Shown: piece by piece, positions 60,469-64,000 of the stretch
Position numbering within the stretch: the first letter of the stretch is position 1
How the letters are laid out: the number at the start of each line of letters is the position of its first letter
Origin: Cyrtodaria siliqua
Taxonomy: Eukaryota > Mollusca > Bivalvia > Adapedonta > Hiatellidae
Direction: 5' to 3'
Length of the DNA: 64,000 nt
Assembly: GCA_037043455.1 (NCBI GenBank)
Contig: JAWPHD010011230.1
Coordinates: 21,804 to 85,803, forward strand
Position numbers and translations under genes: made by a program
The notes under the pieces: generated by a model
Told to the model about the DNA's origin: nothing
Databases searched by the model: none
The model's input: the letters and a program-made list of their open reading frames with translations, nothing else

Positions 60469-63400
60469 ATGGCTGACCTGACCAGCCATACTGAGAGAAT
60501 GACTGACCTGACAAGCCGTACTGAGAGAATGGCTGACCTGACCAGCCATACTGAGAGAATGACTGACCTGACCAGCCATACTGAGAGAATGACTAACCTG
60601 ACAAGCCATACTGAGAGAATGGCTGACCTGACAAGCCATACTGAGAGAATGGCTGACCTGACAAGCCATACTGAGAGAATGGCTAACCTGACAAGCCGTA
60701 CTGAGAGAATGACTGACCTGACAAGCCATACTGAGAGAATGACTGACCTGACAAGCCATACTGAGAGAATGGCTGACCTGACAAGTCATACTGAGAGAAT
60801 GGCTGACCTGACAAGCCATACTGAGAGAATGGCTGACCTGACAAGCCATTCTGAGAGAATGGCTGACCTGACAAGCCATTCTGAGAGAATGGCTGACCTG
60901 ACAAGTCATACTGAGAGAATGGCTGACCTGACAAGCCATTCTGAGAGAATGGCTGACTTGACAAGCCGTACTGAGAGAATGACTGACCTGACAAGCCATT
61001 CTGAGAGAATGGCTGACCTGACCAGCCATACTGAGAGAATGACTGACCTGACAAGCCGTACTGAGAGAATGACTGACCTGACAAGCCATACTGAGAGAAT
61101 GGCTGACCTGACCAGCCATACTGAGAGAATGACTGACCTGACAAGCCGTACTGAGAGAATGACTGACCTGACAAGCCGTACTGAGAGAATGACTGACCTG
61201 ACAAGTCATACTGAGAGAATGGCTGACCTGACAAGTCATACTGAGAGAATGGCTGACCTGACAAGCCATACTGAGAGAATGGCTGACCTGACAAGCCATA
61301 CTGAGAGAATGACTGACCTGACAAGCCGTACTGAGAGAATGACTGACCTGACAAGTCATACTGAGAGAATGGCTGACCTGACAAGTCATACTGAGAGAAT
61401 GGCTGACCTGACCAGCCATACTGAGAGAATGGCTGACCTGACAAGCCATACTGAGAGAATGACTGACCTGACAAGCCGTACTGAGAGAATGACTGACCTG
61501 ACAAGTCATACTGAGAGAATGGCTGACCTGACAAGTCATACTGAGAGAATGGCTGACCTGACCAGCCATACTGAGAGAATGGCTGACCTGACAAGCCATA
61601 CTGAGAGAATGGCTGACCTGACAAGTCATACTGAGAGAATGACTGACCTGACAAGCCATACTGAGAGAATGACTGACCTGACAAGCCATACTGAGAGAAT
61701 GGCTGACCTGACAAGCCGTACTGAGAGAATGACTGACCTGACCAGCCATACTGAGAGAATGGCTAACCTGACAAGCCATACTGAGAGAATGACTGACCTG
61801 ACAAGCCATACTGAGAGAATGACTGACCTGACAAGTCATACTGAGAGAATGACTGACCTGACAAGCCATACTGAGAGAATGGCTGACCTGACCAGCCATA
61901 CTGAGAGAATGACTGACCTGACAAGCCATACTGAGAGAATGACTGACCTGACAAGTCATACTGAGAGTATGACTGACCTGACAAGCCATACTGAGAGAAT
62001 GGCTGACCTGACCAGCCATACTGAGAGAATGGCTGACCTGACAAGCCATACTGAGAGAATGACTGACCTGACAAGCCGTACTGAGAGAATGACTGACCTG
62101 ACAAGCCGTACTGAGAGAATGGCTGACCTGACCAGCCGTACTGAGAGAATGGCTGACCTGACAAGTCATACTGAGAGAATGGCTGACCTGACAAGCCATA
62201 CTGAGAGAATGGCTGACCTGACAACCAGCCGTACTGAGAGAATGGCTGACCTGACAAGTCATACTGAGAGAATGGCTGACCTGACAAGCCATACTGAGAG
62301 AATGGCTGACCTGACAAGTCATACTGAGAGAATGGCTGACCTGACAAGCCATACTGAGAGAATGGCTGACCTGACAAGCCGTACTGAGAGAATGACTGAC
62401 CTGACAAGCCGTACTGAGAGAATGGCTAACCTGACAAGCCGTACTGAGAGAATGACTGACCTGACCAGCCATACTGAGAGAATGGCTGACCTGACAAGTC
62501 ATACTGAGAGAATGGCTGACCTGACAAGCCGTACTGAGAGAATAACTGACCTGACAAGCCGTACTGAGAGAATGACTGACCTGACAAGCCATACTGAGAG
62601 AATGGCTGACCTGACAAGTCATACTGAGAGAATGGCTAACCTGACAAGCCGTACTGAGAGAATGACTGACCTGACAAGCCATAACTGAGAGAATGACTGA
62701 CCTGACCAGCCATACTGAGAGAATGGCTGACCTGACAAGCCGTACTGAGAGAATGACTGACCTGACAAGCCGTACTGAGAGAATGGCTGACCTGACCAGC
62801 CATACTGAGAGAATGGCTGACCTGACAAGCCGTACTGAGAGAATGACTGACCTGACAAGTCGTACTGAGAGAATGGCTGACCTGACCAGCCATACTGAGA
62901 GAATGACTGACCTGACAAGCTGTACTGAGAGAATGACTGACCTGACAAGCCGTACTGAGAGAATGGCTGACCTGACCAGCCATACTGAGAGAATGGCTGA
63001 CCTGACAAGCCGTACTGAGAGAATGACTGACCTGACAAGTCGTACTGAGAGAATGGCTGACCTGACCAGCCATACTGAGAGAATGACTGACCTGACAAGC
63101 TGTACTGAGAGAATGACTGACCTGACAAGCCGTACTGAGAGAATGGCTGACCTGACAAGCCATACTGAGAGAATGGCTGACCTGACAACCAGCCGTACTG
63201 AGAGAATGGCTGACCTGACAAGTCATACTGAGAGAATGGCTGACCTGACAAGCCATACTGAGAGAATGGCTGACCTGACAAGTCATACTGAGAGAATGGC
63301 TGACCTGACAAGCCATACTGAGAGAATGGCTGACCTGACAAGCCGTACTGAGAGAATGACTGACCTGACAAGCCATACTGAGAGAATGACTGACCTGACA

Positions 63401-63802
63401 AGTCATACTGAGAGTATGACTGACCTGACAAGCCATACTGAGAGAATGGCTGACCTGACCAGCCATACTGAGAGAATGGCTGACCTGACAAGCCGTACTG
63501 AGAGAATGACTGACCTGACAAGCCGTACTGAGAGAATGGCTGACCTGACCAGCCATACTGAGAGAATGGCTGACCTGACAAGCCGTACTCAGAGAATGAC
63601 TGACCTGACAAGTCGTACTGAGAGAATGGCTGACCTGACCAGCCATACTGAGAGAATGACTGACCTGACAAGCCGTACTGAGAGAATGACTGACCTGACA
63701 AGCCGTACTGAGAGAATGGCTGACCTGACCAGCCGTACTGAGAGAATGGCTGACCTGACAAGTCATACTGAGAGAATGGCTGACCCTGACAAGCCATACT
63801 GA
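60469..63802 (+). other. Distal decapeptide open stretches
   Basis: The repeat frame is open at 60,469-62,688 and again at 62,693-63,802. The two are separated by a one-base insertion near 62,684, and the second is ended by an extra C near 63,784. Units are the usual type. Rarer variants are AGA to AGT (Arg to Ser) near 61,967 and 63,414, and TGT (Cys) at 62,921 and 63,101. There is no sign of a unique C-terminus or of the array ending. Confidence 0.6.
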
Positions 63803-64000
63803 GAGAATGGCTGACCTGACAACCAGCCGTACTGAGAGAATGGCTGACCTGACAAGTCATACTGAGAGAATGGCTGACCTGACAAGCCATACCTGAGAGA
63901 ATGGCTGACCTGACAAGTCATACTGAGAGAATGGCTGACCTGAAAAGCCATACTGAGAGAATGGCTGACCTGACAAGCCGTACTGAGAGAATGACTGACC
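61900..64000 (+). repeat. Distal block with short subrepeats
   Basis: The last 2 kb has shorter periods than the rest. A GAGAGTATG unit near 61,964 recurs near 63,411. A six-unit (180-base) step links the TGT units at 62,921 and 63,101. The 3-base insertion recurs at 62,221, 63,185 and 63,819, spacings of 964 and 634, each one base over register. One-base insertions occur near 62,684, 63,784 and 63,892. The array continues past the window end. Confidence 0.75.

Larger units (their letters stand above)
1141..63833 (+). repeat. Thirteen units with a 3-base insertion (ACAACCAGCC)
   Basis: The only recurrent non-unit length change is a 3-base insertion that turns ACAAGCC or ACCAGCC into ACAACCAGCC (Thr-Thr-Ser in the open frame). 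It occurs at 1,141, 6,004, 12,667, 16,840, 21,703, 34,396, 39,019, 40,972, 49,404, 51,357, 62,221, 63,185 and 63,819. The shared flanking units indicate one ancestral event spread by block duplication. The first ten are followed by GTACTGAGAGAATGACT and the last three by GTACTGAGAGAATGGCT, giving two sub-lineages. Confidence 0.9.
1..64000 (+). repeat. 30-base tandem satellite array filling the window
   Basis: Every line of the window is built from one 30-base unit repeated head to tail, about 2,130 copies, in a single orientation and with no unrelated insert. It is about 50% GC. Most differences fall at six unit positions: 3 (A/C), 6 (C/T), 8 (A/G), 10 (A/T), 22 (G/A) and 25 (G/A), counting from the ACA at position 1 of the reference unit. 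Both ends of the window lie inside the array, so its true length is unknown. Length, purity and nested higher-order structure fit a eukaryotic satellite or large minisatellite. I do not recognise a named satellite family. No gene-bearing gap longer than 300 bases exists anywhere in the window. Confidence 0.99.

Noticed and set aside
1..64000. CRISPR array
   Set aside because: The repeat is 30 bases with no spacers: units abut directly and differ only by point changes.
1..64000. Telomeric or canonical centromeric satellite
   Set aside because: No TTAGGG-like motif is present and I recognise no known centromere satellite. The 30-base unit is far shorter than nucleosome-length alphoid-type units.
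1..64000. Bacterial repeat adhesin or ice-binding gene
   Set aside because: There is no secretion signal, calcium-binding motif, Thr-x-Thr ice-binding ladder, unique domain or operon context. The nested duplication and both-strand openness fit a satellite better.
1..64000. Hairpin-forming or transposon-end repeats
   Set aside because: GGCT and AGCC flank a nine-base loop around GACCTGACA, only a four-base stem, and no inverted copies of the unit occur. All units share one orientation.

Overview
The whole 64,000-base window is one tandem array of a 30-base unit, about 2,130 head-to-tail copies on the plus strand. It runs off both ends of the window. A clean reference unit lies at 601-630. I see no other sequence class: no unrelated gene, no RNA gene, no transposon or LTR, no CRISPR array, no telomere motif, and no unique spacer longer than a few bases. 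An array this long, with nested higher-order repeats, points to a eukaryotic nuclear satellite or minisatellite, for example a heterochromatic or subtelomeric block. No organism can be named from the sequence. Much of the variation is CpG against CpA/TpG, which would suit a genome with CpG methylation, but that is inference.

The unit is a multiple of three, so reading frames persist through the array. One plus frame spells a decapeptide, MADLTSHTER with variants A/T, D/N, H/R and T/S. It is open from the left edge of the window to 47,244 (15,741 codons from the first ATG at 19). The other two plus frames carry a TGA in essentially every unit. One minus frame (QVSHSLSMAC-type) is also open for up to 15.2 kb. 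The long frame therefore does not prove a gene. I read it as most likely a by-product of repeat geometry, with a giant repetitive protein as a low-probability alternative.

Layout. 1-9,147 is repeated almost exactly at 15,700-24,846 (offset 15,699). Each copy contains a 4,863-base period and, inside that, an 810-base tandem duplication. 9,148-13,290 is tandemly duplicated to 13,291-17,463. About 22.2-24.6 kb is tandemly repeated (2,400 bases) up to about 26.5 kb. 29,581-31,650 is tandemly duplicated (2,070 bases). Blocks with a 660-base period occur near 36.8, 45.1 and 47.2 kb. About 36.8-44.5 kb is repeated at about 47.2-54.4 kb (offset 10,385, then 9,875). The last 2 kb holds shorter 180-base, 0.63-kb and 0.96-kb subrepeats.

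The array has two quality zones. In the first 47,219 bases every length change I found is a multiple of three: whole units, or one recurrent 3-base insertion. From 47,220 on there are about 33 one- or two-base indels, about 27 of them in 54,450-60,450, and two in-register TGA codons. Many are one-base changes in CC or GG runs, so uncorrected read or assembly error is at least as likely as biological decay. No genes cooperate here. The supportable biology is amplification by unequal exchange at several nested scales.
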